DNA from: Xylogone sp. PMI_703 | Taxonomy: Eukaryota > Ascomycota > Leotiomycetes | Reading direction: 5' to 3' | DNA length: 64,000 nucleotides | Assembly (NCBI GenBank): GCA_021399445.1 | Contig: JAJTUQ010000005.1 | Location: forward strand, 4,154,001 to 4,218,000 | Shown here: positions 55,713 through 64,000 of the stretch, one piece after another | Numbering within the stretch: position 1 is the first letter of the stretch | Layout of the letters: each line of letters starts with the position of its first letter | The notes under the pieces: model-generated | What the model was told of the DNA's origin: nothing | Databases searched by the model: none | What the model saw: the letters and a program-made list of their open reading frames with translations, nothing else | Program-made: the position numbers and the translations under genes

Positions 55713-55980
55713 CTCCTTCCAGCTCATGCACTGCTTGCAGCACTACTACAAGTTAGCCAAAGAAATCATAATACTATAGTGAAACCTACCGCATCTTCGT
55801 ATCTCGCCCTCTTCAGCTGAGTCTTTGAAAATTGCAATCTATGCTTCATCACCTGACAGGATGCATAGGTGACTGCCTCCTTGCAAAAGTTACACAACTG
55901 TATACATGTAAGAATAGTCGTAAAAGATAGGACATAACTTACATTCGGGGTATCCTTATTGCGCTGAGAAGGGTCAAATT
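55599..55980 (-). CDS. Partial Cys-rich putative protein (three exons)
   Basis: In coding order exons 55980-55944, 55897-55790 and 55742-55599 join in phase. The middle exon reads LCNFCKEAVTYASCQVMKHR and the last starts CCKQCMSWKEW and ends GKRGSVGCRL before a stop. Two CxxC-type pairs suggest zinc binding. A 5' end could not be fixed; a candidate upstream open frame is at 56245-56982. The last exon lies inside direct repeat copy B. It could be a decaying gene. Unknown family. Confidence 0.35.
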
Positions 55981-56244
55981 CTGTAAGATCTCGCACTTAG
56001 ACACACGTGTAACATTTGAATGTTCTGTATATATCATGAGCAAACTGAGAATGACCTAAAAGGAGGGCTGCCTTTACCTCTTCAGATCCTCCCTTTTGTC
56101 CTTCCCAGGAGCGGCCCAATCATCAATTTTATTGCAGATTATCTACATCTGAGTGGCCTTTCATGAAATCACCCAGAGATTCATGAAAGCCATCAGAATA
56201 GACTTCCTCCCCCATGCTGCCGAAGAATCAACACAACTCATCTA

Positions 56245-56982
56245 TCATATTGTCTGGGTTCTGCAGCAGCTGCGAGGGCAAGGTTCTGTTCTGTTCTCAC
56301 TCTGGTACCACCATTTGGATCCTCGACGATTACCACAGTATTGTGCAACTCCTGAGACCTTGGCCCCGTCCTGAAGTCTCCACCCATGTCCTTTTAACCC
56401 TCCCATCTCCACATCTTCACCGGTGTTATTAGAACTACCCTTAGCAGTGACCGAATGGCCCCCGAACAATGCCCTCTCGACCTTCATCTTCGTTTTGAAT
56501 GCCTCATATACAGCCACTATGGCTTTCTTTCTCCAGTCAATTAGGAATCTCGATCTCTCATCCGCCGGTCCAAACAATACAATGTTCCTCTCAATGATTA
56601 CAGCGGGATCGTCCCACCGTTGCTGACCCGTGATTGTGCGCGACAAAGCACTTACTCCTTCTAACCTAATACCGAAAGGTATGCGGTGATTTGGTAACTC
56701 AATAGAAGAGGAGAGCATCGGATGCTTCAGTCGTCCCACTAACATCTCCTTATTCGCTTCTGCTACCTCTCGGTGTTGAATTCCTTCTGGATCATGCCCT
56801 AAGAATTGATGATACTCGTCTACGAACGTATACTCCTGGTGAACATTAGCGACTATGCACATAGCTTTCACATCATCGGATGTGGCTGGATTTCTTCGTT
56901 TTTCAACGGCATCCAAAAATTCCTCGGATCGATGGTCACGATACCATTGCCTTTTTGCCTTGTCTCGTTGCGACCTTGGGCA
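56245..56982 (-). CDS. Hypothetical open frame, possibly an internal exon
   Basis: An open frame of 245 codons begins right after a TAG acceptor-like site at 56983-56985 and ends at a stop at 56245. It starts CPRSQRDKAKRQWYRDHRSE and contains VHQEYTFVDEYHQFLGHDPE and ALSRTITGQQRWDD. Composition is protein-like up to about residue 180 and then becomes repetitive in G, W and C, suggesting the true exon ends earlier, near 56420. No Met start or domain is recognised. It may belong with the Cys-rich exons to its left. Confidence 0.35.
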   Translation of the reverse strand, partial: CPRSQRDKAKRQWYRDHRSEEFLDAVEKRRNPATSDDVKAMCIVANVHQEYTFVDEYHQFLGHDPEGIQHREVAEANKEMLVGRLKHPMLSSSIELPNHRIPFGIRLEGVSALSRTITGQQRWDDPAVIIERNIVLFGPADERSRFLIDWRKKAIVAVYEAFKTKMKVERALFGGHSVTAKGSSNNTGEDVEMGGLKGHGWRLQDGAKVSGVAQYCGNRRGSKWWYQSENRTEPCPRSCCRTQTI

Positions 56983-57438
56983 CTACCACCATTGATTGAG
57001 GCTCTCGTCTTTTCTCAGCGGTCCTTCCACGAGATATAGAAAGGCATTGACTTTTTCAGGGTAGCATACTGGAAGATGAACCTGAAAAAGTGGCGGTGGC
57101 ACCTCTGTTTGAAACTCTGCCAAATCTTGGAGATTGAAAGGTTGTAGAATTTTGTGGAAAAGTTGGGAAAATCGAGGCCTTTTATGTCCAAATTATGACA
57201 GTGAATTTCCTAGGTCTGTGATAGCTTGATCTTCAGTGTTGTGAGGGAACTTCTCCTGCCAGGGGAGGTCACTTATTCACTGTCACCACCAGCGAACATT
57301 GATTTATTCACCATCGCCATCATGGAACGCTAGAAATGTCTATATGTTCATCGATTCACTCTCCCAACTCTTCCCTTCTTTCATCAACTTTTTCAGCAAG
57401 ACCAAGTTTCTCCTTCACCACTTCACTACCACCCTACA

Positions 57439-58106
57439 ATGGAACCAAACAGTAAGTAAGAAGAGTTACATATCCCTTTCAAACAATACCATATACATGT
57501 CTCCTTCTATATCAGACATTCCATATAGTCTCTTTCACTATCGTTCAGCAACAATTCACTTTCTATTGCCACATTAAAAATATTCCCCTTTCATATGGCA
57601 ATAATAGTAACACTTCACTTTTCTAGTTAAACCAAAGGGAACTGTTACTGCCGGGGGAGTAATAACCTCACAGCGGGCTGCTCGGAAAAGAGCTAACCGC
57701 CTGAAGTACGCCGAGGAGAGGACTCTGGCCAGAATGCACTGCCAGAAGGTGGTCAGACAGTGGAACAGCAGGGAAACGGCGGAGGAGAGGGAGGAACTTG
57801 CACCGGCTCTGAGGGAGGCCATGGACAAGGAAGTATGTAATAAGTGATCTCTCTCTCTTGACTCGTTCTAATCTTCTACATAATAGGATGAGGCGTGGAA
57901 GGCCATACCATCATACGTCTCCTGGAAGGAGAGGCGGGAGCAGGGCGATCTACAAGCCGTAGTGGTGCTACCTCCTTATCCCAGTTGGCCGGTAAGTTCT
58001 TCCAAGATGAATTATCAAGATCTTGCTAACATATTGGAAGAAGAAGCGGGAGGACCTAGATGCCAATGCCGTCCTCCGTCATAAGGGGGAGACCGAACGC
58101 GGCTGA
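57439..58106 (+). CDS. Small charged protein, 129 residues, four exons, unknown
   Basis: Exons 57439-57451, 57627-57832, 57887-57991 and 58041-58106. All three introns are GT-AG and the phases (1, 0, 0) agree. The predicted protein starts MEPNIKPKGTVTAGG, then a long helix rich in Arg, Lys and Glu (RAARKRANRLKYAEERTLAR), a WNSRETAEEREELAPALREA segment, EAWKAIPSYVSWKERREQGD, a Pro-rich turn (VVVLPPYPSWPKKRED) and an end HKGETERG. No signal peptide or membrane helix. The exon sequence is clearly less AT-rich than the introns and flanks, as in real fungal genes. I know no family. The first 13 nt exon and the last acceptor (58039-58040) are the weak points. Confidence 0.5.
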
Positions 58107-59260
58107 ACGTACCAGTTCTGGCTCCTGTTAGATGGGGGAGGCACTGGTACCAAACTCATCATCATAGTTCTGCAGTTTTTCTATTAGTTAAATTCACTCT
58201 CCAATGAAAGATTTGCAGATGATATTGTAACTTTGAATAACAATTGTGACTTCCCTATTTCTGCGATGACTTGTTTCTCAATGATGTACTCCTCTTAAGA
58301 CTCATTATTGATATTGAGAGAAAGAAATTTTGAAGGGGGAGTACAGACATTCCCGGAAGGAATTTGCTATTTCTGCATGAGAGTAACTGGCATATATTCA
58401 CCCACACAAGAGGATACTTACTGTTAGATGTGAAGTGAATGATAGCAAAACAGTTAACACATCGATAACATACACTGGCCTGCAAGGCAATATCTTCATG
58501 CAACAGTAAGTTGCTCATCAAGAACCGGACTTTGCTCTTCTTCCAGAAGGGATGAAAGCTCCGGCCTTATTATCGAACCTGGGTTGTCTGAGAGCAAACC
58601 CAGCTCAATAGAGATCGTGAGCTACGGCTGCATGGTCGGTCCATCCAATCCAATTAGTCTTTATCGTAAACTGGACCAGGATATCAAGGTCGAGAATTCA
58701 AGCCGATATTGAAGTGTATGATTTGGACCTTGCCAGACAGGCCAGACTTCTACAAAGAGAGGTAAAATGACAGCTAGGCTATCATTATTCTTTTCTAATT
58801 GATATTGTATAGGACATATTCCCTGTCTCACTTCCGGATATTGCGAACTCGCAAAAGATCCAAGTCTCCAAACAGCAATTGTTCGGATCCAGTTCACCCC
58901 CCGATGCAGATGGCTCCGAATGCGGGTACCTCGATCTCAATGTTTACAGAGATGATGCAACATGCCATATACAGGATCTTAGCTGCGTTCCAGTATCATA
59001 CCAGTAAGAAGAGCCTGCCCAGAGAAATATGAAGATACTAATGAATGGGCATATTTATGCCGTCCTCCGTACAGGGGGGAGGCCAAGGTCCAGCTGTTAG
59101 ACGAAGACGGAGATCCCGAGGCGGAAACCTGCGCGAACCTGATCTGTCTACAACCTAATCTCCATGATCTTTGGAGTGCAGAGAAGTTTAGTTCAAAGAT
59201 CTTTGTTTACTCTGATGAAGGATGTGCTGTCCTCTGTTCAAGGGGGAAGCATCTTTATAG
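58107..59260 (+). pseudogene. Broken coding-like patches
   Basis: Stretches of protein-like reading appear but shift frame. One ends GLSESKPSSIEIVSYGCMVG near 58630. Another, in a different frame, reads RIQADIEVYDLDLARQARLL, then across a possible 51 bp intron (58762-58812) DIFPVSLPDIANSQKIQVSK and ends at a stop at 59005-59007. GCCGTCCTCCGT at about 59059 repeats the end of exon 4 of the gene at 57439-58106. No family is recognised. I read this as decayed gene or element debris. Confidence 0.3.
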
Positions 59261-59264
59261 GTGG

Positions 59265-59480
59265 TTGTTCATGGAGGGGTCTGGATTGTTTTCTTCGAAT
59301 TCCTGGACCAGTTCTGAATTGGATATTCCAAAACGATGGAGAATACATCCAGTCCTTTCAGTACAGCAGCTCGAGCCAGGTCCTCGCGAAGCAGATCCAT
59401 ACAACGGGCCCATTCCAGTTGAACCCGGACCTATTCACGTTGAAGGTGACACAGAAACGCACCAATCTCTTGGGTTTTGA
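59265..59480 (+). mobile_element. Ty3/gypsy (chromovirus) integrase-tail relic
   Basis: The frame contains LDIPKRWRIHPVLSVQQLEP followed by GPREADPYNGPIPVEPGP and VEGDTETHQSLGF. This is the stretch that links the integrase C-terminus to the chromodomain in fungal Ty3/gypsy polyproteins. Upstream sequence is readable only with frame changes, and the following chromodomain region (WRVKRREKLYG in another frame) breaks off. No LTR is recognisable. It is a dead remnant. Confidence 0.65.
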
Positions 59481-59864
59481 GATGCGTCTTCTACTATGCT
59501 TGTTGATATGTTGGCGTGTAAAGAGGCGGGAGAAGTTATATGGTTTGTTTATATGAAGGTCATCGACTACTATGATATATGCATTGAAACAAATTTAATT
59601 TGATTATGGGCCAGAACATGTTTGTTTTCGAAGGAATTATATTATTCTTAATGGGAATGCCTACTCTCAACCAAAATGCTGATCTTAAAAAGCGCCGTAT
59701 AATGCAAATGCAATAACTTGCCATGGTTATGCCATTATCAACTCCCAATCCATTGCAAAGCTTCTTTCATTTATTCATCATTATGTCATGCAGTCATTAA
59801 ATATACCCGGAAGAATCGACATCATCCGTGCTTGTACATCAAAATCCAGTCCCAACCGCAGACC

Positions 59865-60509
59865 CTACGAGTAGTGGTTGGAACTCATAATAATGTCGTT
59901 ACACACGGCGATATCGCCTCCGAGAGGATCGAGGTCTACCACCTCAATCCTACGCATCCATGTCTGAGGCCAGACTAAGTAAACGCCATGCACATCCTTC
60001 ATGTGCTCCTGCCATTCGTCGTCGAAGAGTGTCTCGCGGTTATAGCAGGGCACTTGTAGCTCCGAGACTGAAGAATGAGACTCGGAGCTTGAAGTTGATG
60101 GAGGAGATGATGAAGTCTGGGACATGGATCTGCAAAGATTTAGGATCCGGAATCCCTCAGATGCGGGAATGGCAACCCAGGCTGTTTTCGTGGGTATGTT
60201 GGCGTCGCGGAGGTGCTGATAGGGATCAGAAAGAATTGTGCTGGAGATTTGCACGTGGTTATGAGATGTGTTTTCTCGTGAGTATGGAACCATATCAATA
60301 TGAGTTGAGTACGAGGTTGTTCCTGTTGAAGACGAACGCTGTGACTGGTTGGATGGGTGACGTGGACTACTGTTAGTTGTGGATATTGACCAAGATAGTT
60401 GATCTTGAGAATATGGTGGCGGAGAGCCCAAGTCTGCTCCATCGCTGTTATCTATCTCTTCTTCTGTGATCGACATAGTTCTCTTTCTCTTGCTCTTGTG
60501 GACGGGCAT
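59865..60509 (-). CDS. Hypothetical Ser-rich protein
   Basis: Single open frame of 214 residues with an ATG start at 60507-60509. It opens with a basic run MPVHKSKRKRTMSITEEE, has a long disordered Ser/Thr/Pro/Gln-rich middle and a less biased C-terminal third (ETLFDDEWQEHMKDVHGVYL, WMRRIEVVDLDPLGGDIAVC). The end looks conserved-domain-like with several Trp and hydrophobic residues. I do not recognise it. It could be a real lineage-specific gene or a gene fragment at the edge of the accessory segment. Confidence 0.5.
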   Translation of the reverse strand: MPVHKSKRKRTMSITEEEIDNSDGADLGSPPPYSQDQLSWSISTTNSSPRHPSNQSQRSSSTGTTSYSTHIDMVPYSRENTSHNHVQISSTILSDPYQHLRDANIPTKTAWVAIPASEGFRILNLCRSMSQTSSSPPSTSSSESHSSVSELQVPCYNRETLFDDEWQEHMKDVHGVYLVWPQTWMRRIEVVDLDPLGGDIAVCNDIIMSSNHYS

Positions 60510-62598
60510 CTCTCTGATCTATAAATCAGCACCTATACTCTTCACAGGACATCAGAGAATAGCTTACAATCTCCCTCGGCCACTAGTACCTTCAGCAATG
60601 GTGAGATCAAGTCTTTCGTTCTTGATATGTATAGCAGCATGCTATACACTTGTCAACCATGAACCCTACAATCAAGACACTAAGCCCGGAACATGCCTTT
60701 CGAAGGTTCGCAGCTGTCTTGGTTTCCTTCAAGCAGAAACCACAAAGTGTCTCCCACTTTGCTATAGGTAGAACTCTGCTCCTATTCCAGGGTGGATGTA
60801 TATGGCCTTTTCCACAGGTTATAGAGCCCAGGCTCCCAACTGGCATTTCTCCACTCCCTCGTAATTTGAGAGCCCAAAAGGGTTTCTTCCTTTAAGGAGG
60901 GGTATATAACGACAGGATATAGAATATACAAGAAACCAACCAATCAAGGCGTCTACTCTTGACTGATCAAAACACAATGAGAAGAGAAGCGACAAGCGCG
61001 AGGGCCGAGTCTCGGCGCAGTCATGGAGGAACAAAAACCAAAAGATCAGATGAACAAAGGAGAGAAAATTGGAATCGTGCGCCATAATCCCTTATATGTA
61101 ACCTTACCGCAACTCATAATCATCCTCATATCCCCCACAAGCAATGCAGCAATGGGCTGTGGAAGTTCCGCTCTTTTTTCATCCGTAGGAACAGCTCAGT
61201 CAGGAAATGGTCGCGAATCTTGGGCCAAAATGATCTGGCAAGAGATGCGATTGGTTGAACCAATCCGTTTCGGCCTGAGGCTCCAACATCTACCGGAGCC
61301 TTGGGAACCCGACGATTTGTACGCCCGTTGAGAGCCTCATTCGTGTGACCTGGACTTCTGCAGATTACGTTGCATTCACTGCAAAACCTGAAACATGGGT
61401 CCCAGGGGTCCAGCTCGATTGGTAGCTTGTTGAATGATTCCAGTACTCGTAGTGGGGAGATTAGTAGCAGAGGTAGAACCCGAATCGGTCACTACGCTAG
61501 TCCATATAAGGTATTGCTTGCTTGAAGAAGCACGTGAGGACCCTTGCAAATGTCTAAATGAACTTATGTAATCTTCGCACCCTTAACCAGTTTTAACTTA
61601 GTCAAACTACAGTATTAGGGCATTGGCTAACGTTAGTTAGTTCCTACCCAATGAATCATCTGGACGGCTTTATCAGCTAGTCATAGCTAATCTAGTGCTG
61701 TACAGTGCTGAATTAAATATTCAGGCTAGTCTCTCAAACAGTTCAGCTATTCGTGACGATACTGAGAAGTAATGTTTGGAGCCATGAATTCATTACAATT
61801 GCGCCTCATGGTGCAATTTAGTGAAGACTAGGACTGCTAATAGCAGGCTACTGATCTTAATAGGTGTCGTATCAATAAATTTTCAATCCATCTATTCTAT
61901 AGCATCATCTTGGAGGTATTGCCAATGAATTGCGTCCATTGTGGGCTATTTTATGTGTATGTCTTATGTCAGAGCGAAAGGTAAGGAGGTATAGTGGGAG
62001 TATGGGGGCTTCTTGGAGGAATTGGCAACCTACCGTTTTTCTTTGGCTCCTTGCTGCCGCAAACGCAGGATATGCATAGAATCTTCTACGTCAAAAGCTG
62101 AACCATTTTGTGGGATTGCTGATGATCCACTCCAAGTAGAAGGATATGTTGCAGCTCAGCGGCCATATCAGAGTGAGTGAAGAGACTTTCAGCTGTGGCC
62201 TTGGCATCAAAAAGGAGGCTACCTGATGTTGTTTTTGGACTGTCCCTTTTTTTTCTTGGAAGGTAAACTGGTTCCATTGGAAGAGCCTATTTCAATAGGG
62301 AGAATATTATAGAATTAAACTAACGAATAGTTTTCCAAGCGCCCCTCCTTCCCAGCGCCTGTTTTACTCCTTTTTATATTTTTGAGAGCTTAAATTTCCC
62401 GCTCATCCAGGAACGCATAAAGTACTCCTTAACATACAGGAAAGAAAATGGTGCTGTTAATAATAGTACATTCCTAGGCGTTCCCTTCCCTGCAACTCAT
62501 CCAAAAATTTATCCCTATGTGTTTCAGCGGTATTAAATAGCATCAGATTATTCCAGTAAATCATATGCATCCTATCATCCGAGACATGAACCCTTACA
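60510..62598. other. Gene-poor region
   Basis: About 2 kb with no supported gene. An open frame of 102 codons at 61023-61331 has no recognisable features. AT-rich tracts dominate from 61560 to 62460. Confidence 0.45.
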
Positions 62599-64000
62599 TT
62601 ACCAGTAGATGGTGGTCTCTCTAGCTCTAGTATCCACTTCTCCCGCTTTACCACGTGTACCACAACGAAGGGTAGCCTCGCGTTTCTGCAGATCGAACAA
62701 GATCTCTTTGACCATCACTCGTTTGTCTTCGGGAACGACTTGTCCTGCGGATTCTGCCGAATATGGCGCCAGGTGCTCCTCCTCGTTATGCATAATCCAC
62801 CGTGCAGCATGGCCGGAGAGCATACTATCCCACATGCCTTCTCTCCTAGGGCTGGTGAACAGTAACTTAATTGCTTCTCTACGAAGCCTGCGGTCCCTAC
62901 ATTTCGTTCCTACCACGAAGAGCGACGGCACGATGCCAAGATCGAGAGCAAATGATGCTTTGATATGATTGTAGTCATGTTCATCTCTGTAACTTGCCTG
63001 TGGTTCATGATAATGATTATGTTGTTGCGAATTTTGGCGATGATGACAGTTGGGATGATTTCCGCATTTCTTCATGGCTAAGGATAGTTCTTCATCTACT
63101 ACAATTTCTCGCGCAAGGTCAACAACCTCTCGAAATTCCGGCATGAATTTATCAAAATCCATTTCCGAGGTGCTGAAGCCCATGACGAAGAGTATCCAAG
63201 CGTTAAGAAACGACATCCTCAGGACGATAATACCGGCACGTTCGGTGTTCGAGACACCTAATGCGCGGCGCCTTTCTAGTATCGGTTTGAATGCGGCTGA
63301 CCATTGTTCAAGTTGCGCCCGATATCCTATACCAGAACTTCTAAGCTGTGAAGGAATGATCTTGTCTGGCGCGGTGTAGAATGAAGTGAGAGCCTCCTGA
63401 TAGCGTAATATTCGCTCGACAAGTGCGTCGAGGGATAGGCGGGCCTCCTGCACGCTAGAGAACAGCTCCGGGATAGTAGCATCGGCGGACGCGCTCGTCG
63501 ATGTCGAGTCCGAGGGAGATGGCGGTGATTGTGGGGATGAAGGTGCCGAATTGGGTGACAGTCGTATTACATATGGTGCAGGAAAGTGGAAAGCCATATC
63601 ATATGACTTGGCTTGAATGGCGAGGCGGGTAAACATTTGGATGAGCTCATCCTCTACTGGATCGTTGCGATCATTGAATGCCTGTATTTGGTTTTGCCGG
63701 CGTTCTTCGAGAAGACTTAAGCCAGACTGGACCTGGAAGATGGCTGCTTGGTGATCGCCAGTAAAGCTCGAAAAGCAAGTGAATAAGACGATGGACATTA
63801 ATATTGTTCGTTGCGATCGGACTTCTTTGTTTGCTAAGGCTTCTCGAAGCTGGGCGAGAGATTTACCATACTGTTGTAGGGCAAATTTGAAGTGATCCGT
63901 AGCAGTATCTTGAACAACTGTCCCATCGTCTGGCGAGCCTGGAGGTGATTCACAAGATTTCTCCAGGGTTTTGTAGAGGGCACCCAGGGCAACCACTGCA
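62599..64000 (-). CDS. Fungal-specific transcription factor, partial
   Basis: C-terminal 467 codons of a nuclear regulator of the Zn2Cys6 type; the N-terminus with any zinc cluster lies beyond the right edge. The visible part is the fungal-specific TF domain: a helical stretch with ALYKTLEKSCESP, FALQQYGKSLAQLREALAN and FTCFSSFTGDHQAAIFQVQ, a Ser/Pro-rich loop, and the typical end CRDRRLRREAIKLLFTSPRR followed by EGMWDSMLSGHAARWIMHNE. It ends TTIYW, similar to the usual C-terminal Trp motif, which supports the stop at 62599. A Cys/His-rich insert (HPNCHHRQNSQQHNHYHEP) interrupts the C-terminal half. The family (Fungal_trans_2-like) is clear; targets are unknown. Confidence 0.8.
   Translation of the reverse strand, partial: AVVALGALYKTLEKSCESPPGSPDDGTVVQDTATDHFKFALQQYGKSLAQLREALANKEVRSQRTILMSIVLFTCFSSFTGDHQAAIFQVQSGLSLLEERRQNQIQAFNDRNDPVEDELIQMFTRLAIQAKSYDMAFHFPAPYVIRLSPNSAPSSPQSPPSPSDSTSTSASADATIPELFSSVQEARLSLDALVERILRYQEALTSFYTAPDKIIPSQLRSSGIGYRAQLEQWSAAFKPILERRRALGVSNTERAGIIVLRMSFLNAWILFVMGFSTSEMDFDKFMPEFREVVDLAREIVVDEELSLAMKKCGNHPNCHHRQNSQQHNHYHEPQASYRDEHDYNHIKASFALDLGIVPSLFVVGTKCRDRRLRREAIKLLFTSPRREGMWDSMLSGHAARWIMHNEEEHLAPYSAESAGQVVPEDKRVMVKEILFDLQKREATLRCGTRGKAGEVDTRARETTIYW

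Noticed and set aside
61023..61331. 102-codon open frame
   Set aside because: No domain, no splice partner and no homology I can recall; left as unannotated.
62457..62663. Alternative C-terminal frame of the transcription factor (KREKWILELERPP)
   Set aside because: It would need a frameshift; the uninterrupted frame already ends in the family-like TTIYW motif.

Overview
The window is nuclear DNA of a filamentous ascomycete (Pezizomycotina). The evidence is short GT-AG introns of about 47-115 bp with CTAAC/CTGAC-type branch sites, and a gene set typical of these fungi: an APC3/BimA-type protein, a KlpA/Kar3 kinesin, an intron-bearing histone H4, an S28 peptidase, a Na,K-ATPase-like P-type ATPase and a fungal-specific transcription factor. 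Several proteins read like Leotiomycetes homologues to me; that is an impression from memory. I see no bacterial, organellar or CRISPR features.

Layout. 1-7.1 kb holds one TALE homeobox regulator (1760-3064) between a long gene-free leader and a 4 kb gene-free flank. 7.1-31 kb is ordinary core genome: a disordered acidic protein, a kinesin-14, a Loa1/Vps66-like acyltransferase, histone H4, APC3/Cdc27, Snd2/TMEM208, an NGI1-like DUF3605 protein, pyruvate dehydrogenase E1 alpha, NADH-cytochrome b5 reductase and a secreted S28 serine peptidase. 31-51.5 kb continues with a ten-exon type IIC P-type ATPase, a small unknown protein, a membrane-anchored HSL-type hydrolase divergent from a tail-anchored Ubc6/UBE2J-type E2, a lysine-rich nucleolar-type protein, an AIM6-like phosphodiesterase, a very large protein resembling the TFIIIC subunit Tfc3, and a cupin. 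I rebuilt most genes by joining exons whose reading phases agree across the introns; boundaries are given in each entry.

51.5-60.5 kb is different: an accessory, decaying segment. It has a pair of diverged direct repeats about 3.5 kb apart, an AT-rich block that looks RIP-mutated, a C-terminal fragment of a short-chain dehydrogenase with a frameshift, a Ty3/gypsy integrase-tail relic and patches of broken coding sequence. Within it are two small spliced genes that look intact: a 58-residue one-pass membrane protein (53593-53819) with its own TATA box and a decayed tandem copy of its second exon, and a 129-residue highly charged protein (57439-58106) in four exons. From 60.5 kb the sequence is gene-poor until a fungal-specific transcription factor that runs off the right edge.

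The genes do not form one pathway. Loose functional groups are cell division (kinesin-14, APC3, H4), the ER membrane (Snd2, Cbr1, the UBE2J-type E2, Loa1-like enzyme, the anchored hydrolase) and central carbon metabolism (PDA1). The accessory segment and the two small spliced genes in it are the parts most likely to hold something undescribed.
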